From Rhodobacterales bacterium 52_120_T64 (GTDB taxonomy: Bacteria > Pseudomonadota > Alphaproteobacteria > Rhodobacterales > Rhodobacteraceae), in the NCBI GenBank assembly GCA_002162875.1, contig MABA01000021.1, positions 62,001-126,000 on the forward strand: a stretch of 64,000 nucleotides of DNA, given 5' to 3'. The position numbers were made by a program, and so were the translations under genes. This document shows, one piece after another, positions 26,951 through 35,544 of the stretch (the first letter of the stretch is position 1; each line of letters begins with the position of its first letter). Below the pieces are notes generated by a model. The model had not been told where the DNA came from and did no database searches. It was given only the letters and a program-made list of their open reading frames with translations.

Positions 26951-27958
26951 CTATTGCATTTCTTTGCGCGCGTTGCGCACGTTCCAGATCAGGATCGGCA
27001 TCACCAGCAGCATGATGACCATCGCACTGGCCGAGCCAACACCCCAGTCGTTTGCGCGGAACAGCTTGTCGAACATATAGTTCGCCAGCACTTGCGTTTC
27101 CCATTGTCCATTTGTCATGGCAAAAACAATGTCGAAGACTTTAAGCACAACGATGGTGATGGTGGTCCAAACCACGACAATTGTGCCGGATATTTGCGGC
27201 ATCTTAATTTTGAAGAACAGCTGGAACGGGTTGGCACCGTCGAGGATCGCCGCCTCTATGGTTTCTTCTGGAATACCACGCAGCGCGGCTGAAAGGATCA
27301 CCATCGCAAAGCCGGTCTGAATCCAGACAAGAACTGCCATAAGGAAAAAACTGTTCCAGAATGGAATTGTAAGCCAAGTTTGGGGTGCCTCGCCACCAAA
27401 CCATAGGTATAGCGCGTTCAACACACCGATCTGGTCTTGATCAATCGGGCGGGTATCATAGACGAGTTTCCAGATCACAGCCGCCCCGACGAATGATATC
27501 GCCATTGGCATGAAAATTATTGATTTGGCTATATTGCCCCATTTGATGCGGTCGGTTAGTTGCGCAGCCAACAGGCCGAATGTGGTGGAAAGTGCGGGGA
27601 CTACGATCAGCCACAATATGTTGTTTCTTAGTGCTTCCCAGAATTTTGATTCATTGACCATTTGTCGATAATTATCCAACCCGACAAATTCAGAGCCTCC
27701 ACCGGGGACACGCTCCATCAAGGACATACGCATTGTTTCGACAACGGGATAAGCCAGATACAGGCCCAGCGCCAATAGGGAAGGAAACAAGAAAAGCCAT
27801 GGCCGGATCATTTCAGCGCGGTTGATGTTTCGCCCAGCGTTTGGTCCGCGGGGTGGAAACAACACCTTGTCTAAAAACTGGTTCGAAAAGTAGAAATACC
27901 CGACACAACCGCTAACGCCGACAATAATGGTGATAAGACCCTGTAATGCTGGATGCAT
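26951..27958 (-). CDS. aglF: Alpha-glucoside ABC transporter permease AglF
   Basis: A 335-residue MalF-type permease. Residues 1-30 contain an extra N-terminal hydrophobic segment (LITIIVGVSGCVGYFYF), followed by the usual helices from about residue 50 (PWLFLFPSLLALGLYLAYP). The EAA loop is IEAAILDGANPFQLFFKIKMP near residue 235. Order and spacing (aglE upstream with a structured 91-base gap, aglG nine bases downstream) fit a canonical agl operon. Confidence 0.88.
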   Translation of the reverse strand: MHPALQGLITIIVGVSGCVGYFYFSNQFLDKVLFPPRGPNAGRNINRAEMIRPWLFLFPSLLALGLYLAYPVVETMRMSLMERVPGGGSEFVGLDNYRQMVNESKFWEALRNNILWLIVVPALSTTFGLLAAQLTDRIKWGNIAKSIIFMPMAISFVGAAVIWKLVYDTRPIDQDQIGVLNALYLWFGGEAPQTWLTIPFWNSFFLMAVLVWIQTGFAMVILSAALRGIPEETIEAAILDGANPFQLFFKIKMPQISGTIVVVWTTITIVVLKVFDIVFAMTNGQWETQVLANYMFDKLFRANDWGVGSASAMVIMLLVMPILIWNVRNARKEMQ

Positions 27959-27998
27959 CGTGCGCTCCTTGCCTCGAATGGTTGTGGAAAGTTTTATG

Positions 27999-28035
27999 GG
28001 AACTCCGACCCAATTGGCCCTTGGGCCGGAGTTCC
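27999..28035 (-). promoter_or_regulatory. Strong stem-loop between aglE and aglF
   Basis: GGAACTCCG (27999-28007) pairs with CGGAGTTCC (28027-28035), and inside it CCCAA (28009-28013) pairs with TTGGG (28021-28025), with one mismatch and a seven-base loop. There is no good T-tail on the minus strand. The position directly after the binding-protein gene suggests a partial terminator or an mRNA-protecting element that keeps aglE expression above that of the permeases. Confidence 0.65.
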
Positions 28036-28049
28036 GCTTTTATTGCTAC

Positions 28050-29336
28050 TTACTTCAAAGCATCCCAAGACGCTTGAATTTCAGTGGCAACATCTCCGGC
28101 AGATTTACCGCCAGCATAGTCAACCATACCCGTCCAGAACGAACCGGCACCAACACCACCAGGCATCAGGTCGGAACCGTCAAACCGGAATGTTGTCGCA
28201 TTGAGCAAGATGTCATTCATCTTCTGCAAAGTTGGATCGCCAAATACGGATGTATCTACACCTTTGTGAGGTGTCAGGAATCCTTTACGTGCCATCCAGA
28301 TTTCATGCGCAACAGGTGATTGCAAATACTCGATTAGAGCATGCGAACCCGGGCTATCGTTTGTGATACCCCAAACCGTGCCTGCACCAAGAACGGGATT
28401 ACCCAATTCTTTGCTTGAATATGAAGGGAAGTAGAAGAAGTCTGCATCTTCACCGACCACAGTTCCCTCAGGGAAGAACGCTGGGATAAAGCTAGCCTGA
28501 CGGTGCATGTAGCACTGCGGTGGCGAGCTGAACATACCCTTCGGGCTGTCACGGAAATCTGTCGATGCAACTGCGCCGGCACCACCGGAAACATATGCAT
28601 CGTTGCGCGCAAACGCACCAAATTCATCGATTGCAGCAATAACACGTGGATCATCAAATGGAATCTCATTTGCAACCCATTCGTCATAAACACTTGCTGG
28701 CTGGGTGCGTAACATCAGGTCTTCAACCCAATCCGTTGCTGGCCAACCAGTGGCACCGCCTGAACCCAATCCGATACACCAAGGCGTACCGCCATCAGCT
28801 ACGATCAGGTCTGACAAAGCTTTCAGGTCTTCCATAGAAGTCGGCACGTCGTATCCAGCATCTTCAAAGTTTTCCGGCACATACCAAACGAGTGATTTTA
28901 CGTCGATTTTATAGAAGAACCCGTAAAGCGCGTCGTTGCCATCGGCCCCTGCATAAGTCCCAAGATCAACCCAAGACTGACCAGCTGCATAATTATCACG
29001 AATCCAGTCGCCTGTTCCGTCTTCTAAAGGTGTCAAGAAACCATCCCGCGCCATATCGGCAGCCAGACCGGGCTGTGGGAAAATCGCAATATTCGGGGCA
29101 GACCCGGCCTCGGCATCGACACGAATTTGCTGCTCGAAACTGTCCGAACCAACATAACGCACATCGGCGCCTGTTTGATTAGCGAATTCAGCGAGCACCG
29201 CTTCGGCATTTTCCTGATCCGGGCCAAGCCACGGTCCAAACACTGTGATCTGTTCGCCTGCAAGATGGCTTCCTGCAAATCCTGCGTTAGCTGCAAGGGC
29301 CGCAAAAGCAACGCTCGCAAATAGTAATTTTTTCAT
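28050..29336 (-). CDS. aglE: Alpha-glucoside ABC transporter binding protein
   Basis: A 428-residue solute-binding protein. A signal peptide of about 21 residues (basic MKK start, then a hydrophobic alanine-rich stretch, ending GFA) is present. The mature protein begins with GEQITVFGPWLGPDQENAEAV, typical of AglE. I chose the ATG at 29336, preceded by AGGAAATAATG-like sequence; an in-frame start at 29387 would place the signal peptide too far in. It heads the agl operon and is controlled from the divergent region that holds two LacI-type palindromes. Confidence 0.9.
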   Translation of the reverse strand: MKKLLFASVAFAALAANAGFAGSHLAGEQITVFGPWLGPDQENAEAVLAEFANQTGADVRYVGSDSFEQQIRVDAEAGSAPNIAIFPQPGLAADMARDGFLTPLEDGTGDWIRDNYAAGQSWVDLGTYAGADGNDALYGFFYKIDVKSLVWYVPENFEDAGYDVPTSMEDLKALSDLIVADGGTPWCIGLGSGGATGWPATDWVEDLMLRTQPASVYDEWVANEIPFDDPRVIAAIDEFGAFARNDAYVSGGAGAVASTDFRDSPKGMFSSPPQCYMHRQASFIPAFFPEGTVVGEDADFFYFPSYSSKELGNPVLGAGTVWGITNDSPGSHALIEYLQSPVAHEIWMARKGFLTPHKGVDTSVFGDPTLQKMNDILLNATTFRFDGSDLMPGGVGAGSFWTGMVDYAGGKSAGDVATEIQASWDALK

Positions 29337-29384
29337 TATTTCCTCCACTGTTCTCCAATAAAGAGCGCGATTAGAATCGTTTTT

Positions 29385-29396
29385 CAAAGCGCTTTG
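29385..29396. promoter_or_regulatory. LacI-type operator upstream of aglE
   Basis: CAAAGCGCTTTG is a perfect 12 bp palindrome 49 bases upstream of the aglE start. The core AAAGCGCTTT with central CG is the classical form of LacI/GalR-family sites. The same core recurs next to the aglR start, which makes AglR the likely binder. Confidence 0.75.
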
Positions 29397-29547
29397 GATG
29401 ATGGAAGTATTGTTGATTCTTTCTCATCTGTCAAATATCAATCAGCATTACCTTAAATTTAAGGCTTATATGCATTGCTGAGCGATCTACACGCCAAATA
29501 ATCTTTGACCTTTGTAAATAATATTACTAGTGTCGACTAAAAAATTG

Positions 29548-29557
29548 AAAGCGCTTT
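29548..29557. promoter_or_regulatory. LacI-type operator at the aglR start
   Basis: AAAGCGCTTT, identical to the core of the site upstream of aglE, lies four bases before the aglR ATG at 29562. Binding here would overlap the start region and autorepress aglR. Centre-to-centre distance between the two sites is 162 bases. Confidence 0.72.
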
Positions 29558-29561
29558 GATT

Positions 29562-30593
29562 ATGAACCTTAAGGAATTGGCGGGTATTCTGGGACTGTCC
29601 CAAACTACGGTTAGCCGGGCGCTAAACGGGTATCCTGAAGTGCGTGAAGCAACGCGAAAAAGGGTGATGGAAGCTGCGAATATTCATAATTACAAACCGG
29701 ATATGCGGGCCAAAGGCTTGGCAACGGGGCGCTCGATGGCGATTGGACATGTGGTCCCGCTTTCGACTCAACACGAAATGGTCAACCCTGTTTTCGCCGA
29801 CTTCATCGCAGGTGCCGGAGAGATATATTCAGATAATGGATACGACATTCTACTGTCGGTCGTAGCCGACGTTGACGAAGAAAATGCCTACCGCAAGTTC
29901 CGCTCTGGTCGGTCCGTCGACGGGGTGATTATCCATGGTCCACACGCTGAAGATCCACGTATCGCACTTTTAACAGAGCTTAACATCCCGTTTGTCGTAC
30001 ACGGGCGAGCTGGCGATAACGAGGATCGTTACAATTGGGTAGACGTCAACAATCGCCATTCATTTTTGCGGGCCACGGAATTCCTATTGGATCTCGGTCA
30101 CAAAAGAATTGGTCTGTTGAACGGCCTTGAATCCATGGATTTCGCGCGGCGGCGAAGGGAAGGATATGCAGCGGCGTTGCTTGCACGTGATATCCCAATC
30201 GATCCAGATCTAATGGCGGCAGGTGAAATGACTGAAGAGCTCGGCTTTCGAAATGCCAAACGGATGTTGGCCGAAAGCGCGCCCCCAACGGCCTTTTTAG
30301 TCTCGTCAATGAGCATGGCGATAGGTGCGCGCCGCGCTATAAGTGATGCCGGAAAAACGTTGGGCCGTGATGTGTCGGTCGTAATTCATGACGACGACCT
30401 TTCATATCTTAAGAATGGCAGCAATATACCAATTTTCACCGCTGCAAGATCTCCGGTTCGGCAAGCGGGCCGGCTTTGCGCAGAGATGCTCTTAGAAATC
30501 ATCGCGAATCCCGATACGGAATACCGCAACGTTTTGTTGGAAAGCGAGCTTATGGTCGGTATGTCGACCGGTCCAGCGCCAAAACAGGATTAG
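29562..30593 (+). CDS. aglR: LacI family transcriptional regulator of the agl operon
   Basis: A 343-residue LacI/GalR repressor. The N-terminal headpiece reads NLKELAGILGLSQTTVSRALNG, with the hinge helix near residues 45-58, and the periplasmic-binding-protein-like effector domain covers about 60-335. I chose the ATG at 29562; a TTG six bases upstream lies inside the operator. It is divergent from aglE and four bases upstream of the GH1 gene, so it probably controls both. The effector is expected to be an alpha-glucoside or a product of it. Confidence 0.88.
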   Translation: MNLKELAGILGLSQTTVSRALNGYPEVREATRKRVMEAANIHNYKPDMRAKGLATGRSMAIGHVVPLSTQHEMVNPVFADFIAGAGEIYSDNGYDILLSVVADVDEENAYRKFRSGRSVDGVIIHGPHAEDPRIALLTELNIPFVVHGRAGDNEDRYNWVDVNNRHSFLRATEFLLDLGHKRIGLLNGLESMDFARRRREGYAAALLARDIPIDPDLMAAGEMTEELGFRNAKRMLAESAPPTAFLVSSMSMAIGARRAISDAGKTLGRDVSVVIHDDDLSYLKNGSNIPIFTAARSPVRQAGRLCAEMLLEIIANPDTEYRNVLLESELMVGMSTGPAPKQD

Positions 30594-30596
30594 ATT

Positions 30597-31916
30597 ATGT
30601 TGACATTCAAAGACTTCCCGTCTGAATTTACTTTTGGTGCAGCTACATCCTCCTACCAGATCGAAGGGCAGTCGTTCGGCGGCGCAGGCAATACCCACTG
30701 GGACCAGTTCGCGGCAAAGCACGGCAATGTCGTGAACGGAGAAGACGGGGCGATTGCTTGTGACCATTACCATCGATACGAGGGTGATTTGGACTTGTTG
30801 AAAGGGCTGGATGCCTACCGGTTTTCAACAAATTGGGCCAGAATATTGCCCGAAGGTCGCGGCCCTGTAAATCAGCAAGGGTTGGATTTCTATGATCGGT
30901 TGGTTGATGCAACACTGGAGCGCGGGCTGAAACCATACTTGACACTCTATCATTGGGAACTTCCGGCGGCGCTTGCCGATCAGGGTGGGTGGACAAACCC
31001 TGAAATCGCAAAATGGTTCGGCGATTATTCTGATGTCGTGCTTGATCGGATTGGGGATCGCCTAGAGACCGTAGCAACATTAAATGAACCGTGGTGCGTG
31101 GCCTGGTTGTCACATTTTCTTGGGCATCATGCACCGGGATTGACCGACCTTCGCGCGGCCTCCCGGGCAATGCATCACGTTTTGTTAGCACATGCGGAGG
31201 TCATGGATAGAATGCGCGCGCGTGGGCAAAAGGAATTGGGAATTGTGCTAAACTTTGAGTATGCGCAAAGCTTGGATAACACGCCGCAAAACCTTGCCGC
31301 TACCGCTACATGCGATGCCATTTTTAACCGCTGGTTCGTCGAAGCACTGACACATGGCAAGTATCCTGACGAAGCTTTGAGCGGCATGGCGCCCTTTTTA
31401 CCAGACGGATGGGAAAAGGATATGGAGCGGATTCAACAACCCATAGATTGGCTGGGCGTGAACTACTACACGCGCCAGATAGTTTCCCTCGATCCAGCGA
31501 CGGATTGGCCGCACTATAAAACCGCACATGGAGAGTTACCAAAAACCGACATCGGCTGGGAGGTTTACCCCCAAGGTCTGGGTTCGCTGCTGTCTCGAAT
31601 AAAAGACGAGTACGTCGGCGACTTACCGATCTACGTTACGGAAAATGGCATGGCTCGAAATGACATTTGCGCGAATAACCTAGTCAATGATCCGGAACGC
31701 TGGGATTTTGTTCAGCAGCACATGCAAGAAATCAAGGGCGCTATCGACCGTGGCGCAAACATTCAGGGCTATTTCTACTGGTCGCTTCTGGATAACTATG
31801 AGTGGGCATTTGGTTACGAGAAACGTTTCGGCCTAGTGCACGTCGATTTTGCGACGCAAAAGCGAACTCCGAAGCAAAGCTATCATAATTTTATTAGCGC
31901 CTTTACAAAAACTTAG
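30597..31916 (+). CDS. GH1 beta-glucosidase
   Basis: A 439-residue family 1 glycoside hydrolase with the N-terminal signature FTFGAATSSYQIEG, acid/base Glu164 in TLNEPW and nucleophile Glu349 in YVTENGMA. Length is normal and there is no signal peptide, so it acts on imported beta-glucosides or related sugars. It starts four bases after aglR and is likely co-transcribed with it. Presence of a beta-glucosidase in an alpha-glucoside locus suggests the importer or regulator serves several glucosides. Beta-galactosidase side activity is common in this family. Confidence 0.9.
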   Translation: MLTFKDFPSEFTFGAATSSYQIEGQSFGGAGNTHWDQFAAKHGNVVNGEDGAIACDHYHRYEGDLDLLKGLDAYRFSTNWARILPEGRGPVNQQGLDFYDRLVDATLERGLKPYLTLYHWELPAALADQGGWTNPEIAKWFGDYSDVVLDRIGDRLETVATLNEPWCVAWLSHFLGHHAPGLTDLRAASRAMHHVLLAHAEVMDRMRARGQKELGIVLNFEYAQSLDNTPQNLAATATCDAIFNRWFVEALTHGKYPDEALSGMAPFLPDGWEKDMERIQQPIDWLGVNYYTRQIVSLDPATDWPHYKTAHGELPKTDIGWEVYPQGLGSLLSRIKDEYVGDLPIYVTENGMARNDICANNLVNDPERWDFVQQHMQEIKGAIDRGANIQGYFYWSLLDNYEWAFGYEKRFGLVHVDFATQKRTPKQSYHNFISAFTKT

Positions 31917-31996
31917 CCCACACTCGTGATCGTTGAATGCCTGGGTGTGTTGCACACATTTGAGCGGAACCGCGCTATTATCGATCGCACCTAAAT

Positions 31997-32881
31997 CTAG
32001 AAATTTTCTTTGAGGAATTTCACCAACGCCTGCACTTTGGCCGTTCTGTGCAAGTCGATGTGGGTCACGATCCAAAGCGTGGATTCCCATTCCGGCCTTC
32101 CCGCCGTCATCTGGATTAAGTCAGGATTTGCACCCCCAGACTTCTTGGTCAAATAACCGATACCTGCGCCACTATTTATCGCATCAATCAGGCTCCGCAC
32201 CTGGTTGGAGCGAAAAGTAACGGCTTCGACAGGAACATGTTGCTTGATCCACGCATGAAATGGCGCTGCTGAATTTGCAGTTTGACTCATCACGAATCTA
32301 TGATTTGATGCATCTGCTTCAGCAACCAACATGCCGTATTTTTTGACGTAATCCTTATGCGCAAACAATGCCACAGACAGTTGGCAAAGTGGTTGTACAA
32401 CGTTGTCTGGTTCTTGTGGCTTTGGTCCGGCGCGCAGCGCGACGTGAGCCTCGCCGTATTCCAACTTTAACCGCCGCTCTTCAGCAACCAACGAAATGCG
32501 TACCTCTGGATATTGTCGCTGAAATTCGACCAACAGCGGCGTAATATACGGGGAAAGCTCGCTTAACGTTGTTACAATCAGGTCCCCGCCAACGCTTGCG
32601 TTTCGCCCCTTCAATCGTCTGGCCAATTGCGTGAACTGGTCCTCGGTCGCGGATGCAATTTGCATTAGATCCCGTCCCGCTTCCGTCGGAACATAGCCAC
32701 GCGGATGCCGGTGGAACAATTTGCTTTCAAGCTGCGACTCCAACGCATCGATGTGACGGATGACGGTAGCATGGTGGATTCCGATATATTCTGCGGCCGC
32801 GCTTAACGTACCCAAACGGGCAACGTGGTAAGCCGTGCGTATTTCGGTCCAGTTCTCAGGTGTATCGTTATGTTCGCTCAT
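31997..32881 (-). CDS. LysR family transcriptional regulator
   Basis: A 294-residue LysR-type regulator. Residues 10-70 form the winged helix-turn-helix (TLSAAAEYIGIHHATVIRHIDALE), followed by the linker and the two-lobed effector domain (about 90-290). I chose the ATG at 32881, because the start codon itself lies in a strong inverted repeat and the longer frame extends across it. It is divergent from the azoreductase gene across 86 bases, the usual arrangement for LysR control of quinone or electrophile response genes. The effector is unknown. Confidence 0.85.
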   Translation of the reverse strand: MSEHNDTPENWTEIRTAYHVARLGTLSAAAEYIGIHHATVIRHIDALESQLESKLFHRHPRGYVPTEAGRDLMQIASATEDQFTQLARRLKGRNASVGGDLIVTTLSELSPYITPLLVEFQRQYPEVRISLVAEERRLKLEYGEAHVALRAGPKPQEPDNVVQPLCQLSVALFAHKDYVKKYGMLVAEADASNHRFVMSQTANSAAPFHAWIKQHVPVEAVTFRSNQVRSLIDAINSGAGIGYLTKKSGGANPDLIQMTAGRPEWESTLWIVTHIDLHRTAKVQALVKFLKENF

Positions 32882-32898
32882 GCACACATCATGTGCAT
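32880..32898. promoter_or_regulatory. Inverted repeat overlapping the lysR start (operator candidate)
   Basis: ATGCACA (32880-32886) and TGTGCAT (32892-32898) form a perfect 7-5-7 inverted repeat. It covers two bases of the LysR-type start codon and lies 70 bases before the azoreductase start. This is the expected place for an autoregulatory LysR site. Confidence 0.6.
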
Positions 32899-32967
32899 AT
32901 TTTGGCCTTATGTTCAAATATATTTTGCCTATATCCGGTCAACGAAAGCGAAAAAATGGAGAATATA

Positions 32968-33585
32968 ATGACCTCGACCCCTTTGACAGTTTTGAAACTA
33001 GACAGTTCCGGCAGAAAATCTGGATCAGTTTCCCGTCAACTAAGCACCCGCCTCGTTGAACGTTTTACGCGCCAAGGCGACGTAACCGTTATCGAAAGGG
33101 ATGTAGCAGATGGATTACCGGCTGTGACCGAAGAATGGATCGGCAGCAACTTCACACCAAGCGCGGACCGTTCTGAAGATCAAGCCGCCTTGTTGGTTCA
33201 ATCGGACACGCTGGTTGCAGAACTGCACGCCGCAGATGTGTTGGTGATTGGCATGCCAATCTACAACTTTGGCGTTCCGGCCTCGTTAAAATCCTGGATC
33301 GACTTGATCTGTCGCGCTGGAGAAACCTTTCAGTACGGCGAAAATGGGCCTGAGGGTTTGCTATCCGGCAAGCGTGCGATTGTGACCGTTGCATCTGGTG
33401 GTGTCCCAGTTGGTTCACCAATGGATCACGCAACTACATATCTTTCGCAGGTGCTGGGATTTGTTGGTATCACCGACGTTACCTATGTTTCGGCAACTGG
33501 CTTGGCTATGGATCCGGATGCCGCGATCAAATCAGCCGAAACCGAGATTGACGCTCTGAACATCACGCAAGCTCAAGCAGCTTAA
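32968..33585 (+). CDS. azoR: FMN-dependent NADH:quinone / azo oxidoreductase
   Basis: A 205-residue flavodoxin-fold enzyme of the AzoR family. The phosphate-binding start (DSSGRKSGSVSRQLS) and the FMN-contacting MPIYNFGVPASLKSWID near residue 95 are diagnostic. AzoR reduces quinones and azo compounds with NADH and protects against thiol-reactive electrophiles. I chose the ATG at 32968 with GGAG six bases upstream. It is followed by a DoxX gene after 57 bases and controlled from the divergent lysR region. Confidence 0.85.
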   Translation: MTSTPLTVLKLDSSGRKSGSVSRQLSTRLVERFTRQGDVTVIERDVADGLPAVTEEWIGSNFTPSADRSEDQAALLVQSDTLVAELHAADVLVIGMPIYNFGVPASLKSWIDLICRAGETFQYGENGPEGLLSGKRAIVTVASGGVPVGSPMDHATTYLSQVLGFVGITDVTYVSATGLAMDPDAAIKSAETEIDALNITQAQAA

Positions 33586-33642
33586 TTGTAACGAATGGTT
33601 GGCTATTACAAATGGTAAGATAGAAACTATGGCCTGTGAGCT

Positions 33643-33957
33643 TTGAAAATTCTCGCAGGCTTAGTCTTTCTTGCAGCAGGCTATGCAAAACTAACAGGTG
33701 CCGAGATGATGGTCGCAACGTTAGATGCTGTCGGTTTCGGTCAATGGTTCCGGTATGTGATCGGCGCGATTGAAGTTGCTGGTGCCATACTGCTGTTCGT
33801 GCTGGGCGAAGCATTTTACGGCGCGACTTTGCTGGCTGTCACGATGATTGGCGCGAGTGTTTTGATTGGCGGTAGCCCGCTTCCCGCAGTTATATTGCTC
33901 GCGATCACGGCGACTATCGCCTGGAGCAATAAAGAACAAATTCCAACTGCTATTTAA
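33643..33957 (+). CDS. DoxX family small membrane protein
   Basis: A 104-residue membrane protein with three or four hydrophobic helices; the first, LVFLAAGYAKLTG, matches the DoxX/DoxD pattern. It must start at TTG 33643, because a stop codon lies two codons upstream in frame. DoxX proteins occur beside quinone-modifying and redox enzymes, which fits the azoreductase upstream. The precise role is unknown. A clear terminator follows. Confidence 0.75.
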   Translation: MKILAGLVFLAAGYAKLTGAEMMVATLDAVGFGQWFRYVIGAIEVAGAILLFVLGEAFYGATLLAVTMIGASVLIGGSPLPAVILLAITATIAWSNKEQIPTAI

Positions 33958-33964
33958 ATCAATC

Positions 33965-34001
33965 GCTGCTCCGGTTAGAAACAACCGGGGCAGCTATTTA
34001 T
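33965..34001 (+). terminator. Rho-independent terminator after the DoxX gene
   Basis: GCTGCTCCGGTT (33965-33976) pairs with AACCGGGGCAGC (33983-33994), 12 pairs including one G-U, around a six-base loop, followed by TATTTATT. It ends the azoR-doxX transcript before the MATE gene. Confidence 0.75.
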
Positions 34002-34029
34002 TGTCGCCCGGACCAACACAGGATTCCGA

Positions 34030-35430
34030 ATGATGAGTGAAACAGACAGTCCAGTTTTCCTGAGCGGAAATCTAATGCGGCACGTTTCGATTATGTCATT
34101 CACAGGTAGTGTCGGATTGATGGCGATGTTTGCCGTAGACTTCGTTGACATGATCTTCATCTCTATGCTTGGCAACGAGGCATTGGCAGCCGCAGTTGGA
34201 TACGCTGGAACCGTGCTATTCTTCACAAACTCCATCAATATCGGCCTGTCCATCGCGGCAGGTTCACTCGTGTCCAGATCACTCGGCGCGAAAAAACCAG
34301 CTGACGCTCGCGAATACGCAACGAGCGTGGCATTTTTCGGAATACTCACGGGCCTGATTGTTCCATCAATCGCGCTGCCGATGCTGCCAACGATTTTGTC
34401 ATTGCTAGGGGCCCATGGCGAAACGGCCAGCCTTGCGACAAGTTATCTGTGGATAATCATGCCCACCATGCCGTTTATTTCGGTAGCGATCATAAGTATG
34501 GCAATATTACGTGCCCACGGGGACGCAAAACGCTCCATGTCTGCAACGCTGTTTGGTGCAATGTTGAATGCGGTACTCGACCCGATACTGATTTTCGGTT
34601 TCGATCTGGGATTGGAAGGTGCTGCGATTGCGTCCGTATTTGCGCGGTTGTTGATGCTGTACTTGGCCCTAACCCCGGTATTACGAAGATATGACGGATA
34701 CGCTAAACCGAGCGCGAGTTTATTGGCGCGGGACTTTCGCGCAGTTTCAAACATCGCAAGCCCAGCAGTTCTAACAAACGTTGCAACGCCCGTAGGTATG
34801 GCAATAGTTATGCGGGAAATGTCGAAATATGGAACTGAAGCCGTTGCAGGAATGGCGATAGTTGGTCGTCTCACGCCCATCGCATTCGCGGTGATATTTG
34901 CCCTGTCTGGTGCAATTGGTCCTATAGTTGGTCAGAATTTTGGTGCTGGACAAATGGATAGAGTTCGCGGGGCCTTTAAAGCAGGGATATTGTTCATCGG
35001 GATATATGTATTGTTTGCAACTGCAATCCTTTTCCTCGTTCGCGAACCCGTCGCGAACCTGTTCAATGCCGAAGGTTTGACCCGTTCGATTATCTATCTG
35101 TTTTGTGGCCTCCTGGCGCTGTCATATTTCTTTAACGGGATCATATTTGTTTCCAACGCATCGTTTAACAACCTTGGCCACCCCGGCAAATCTGCATGGA
35201 TAAACTGGGGGCGAAATACGTTGGGAACATGGCCGTTCGTTATTGCAGGCTCAGCGTGGCTCGGGGCGGAAGGTGTGTTGATTGGTCAAGCGGCGGGCGG
35301 TGTGTTCTTCGCGGTTATCGCCGTCGTCTTGGCCATCCGCGTCATGAACGAAAGCGATACACCTGTAAGCCCGGCACCAATCCAATGGCAGAAACGCGCG
35401 CACCTATTATTCAGCCGAGGGCGCTGGTAA
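34030..35430 (+). CDS. MATE family efflux transporter
   Basis: A 466-residue membrane protein with about twelve helices in two related halves, of the multidrug and toxin extrusion family. The first half begins GNLMRHVSIMSFTGSVGLMAMFAVDFVDMIFISMLG, shortened here only by description of residues 15-50, and the second half near residue 235 has the parallel SNIASPAVLTNVATP pattern. It exports organic cations or other toxic compounds in exchange for sodium or protons. It is separated from the azoR transcript by a terminator. Substrate unknown. Confidence 0.87.
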   Translation: MMSETDSPVFLSGNLMRHVSIMSFTGSVGLMAMFAVDFVDMIFISMLGNEALAAAVGYAGTVLFFTNSINIGLSIAAGSLVSRSLGAKKPADAREYATSVAFFGILTGLIVPSIALPMLPTILSLLGAHGETASLATSYLWIIMPTMPFISVAIISMAILRAHGDAKRSMSATLFGAMLNAVLDPILIFGFDLGLEGAAIASVFARLLMLYLALTPVLRRYDGYAKPSASLLARDFRAVSNIASPAVLTNVATPVGMAIVMREMSKYGTEAVAGMAIVGRLTPIAFAVIFALSGAIGPIVGQNFGAGQMDRVRGAFKAGILFIGIYVLFATAILFLVREPVANLFNAEGLTRSIIYLFCGLLALSYFFNGIIFVSNASFNNLGHPGKSAWINWGRNTLGTWPFVIAGSAWLGAEGVLIGQAAGGVFFAVIAVVLAIRVMNESDTPVSPAPIQWQKRAHLLFSRGRW

Positions 35431-35544
35431 TCGAGACTGTAAATTTGGACTACCAATGTAAAATCGGGTCAGGCCGCCACCGCCTCGTCCTTGGGCTGAA
35501 TATTCTCTACTTGCGCAGGGATCAAAACTGGTAATGATAGCGTC

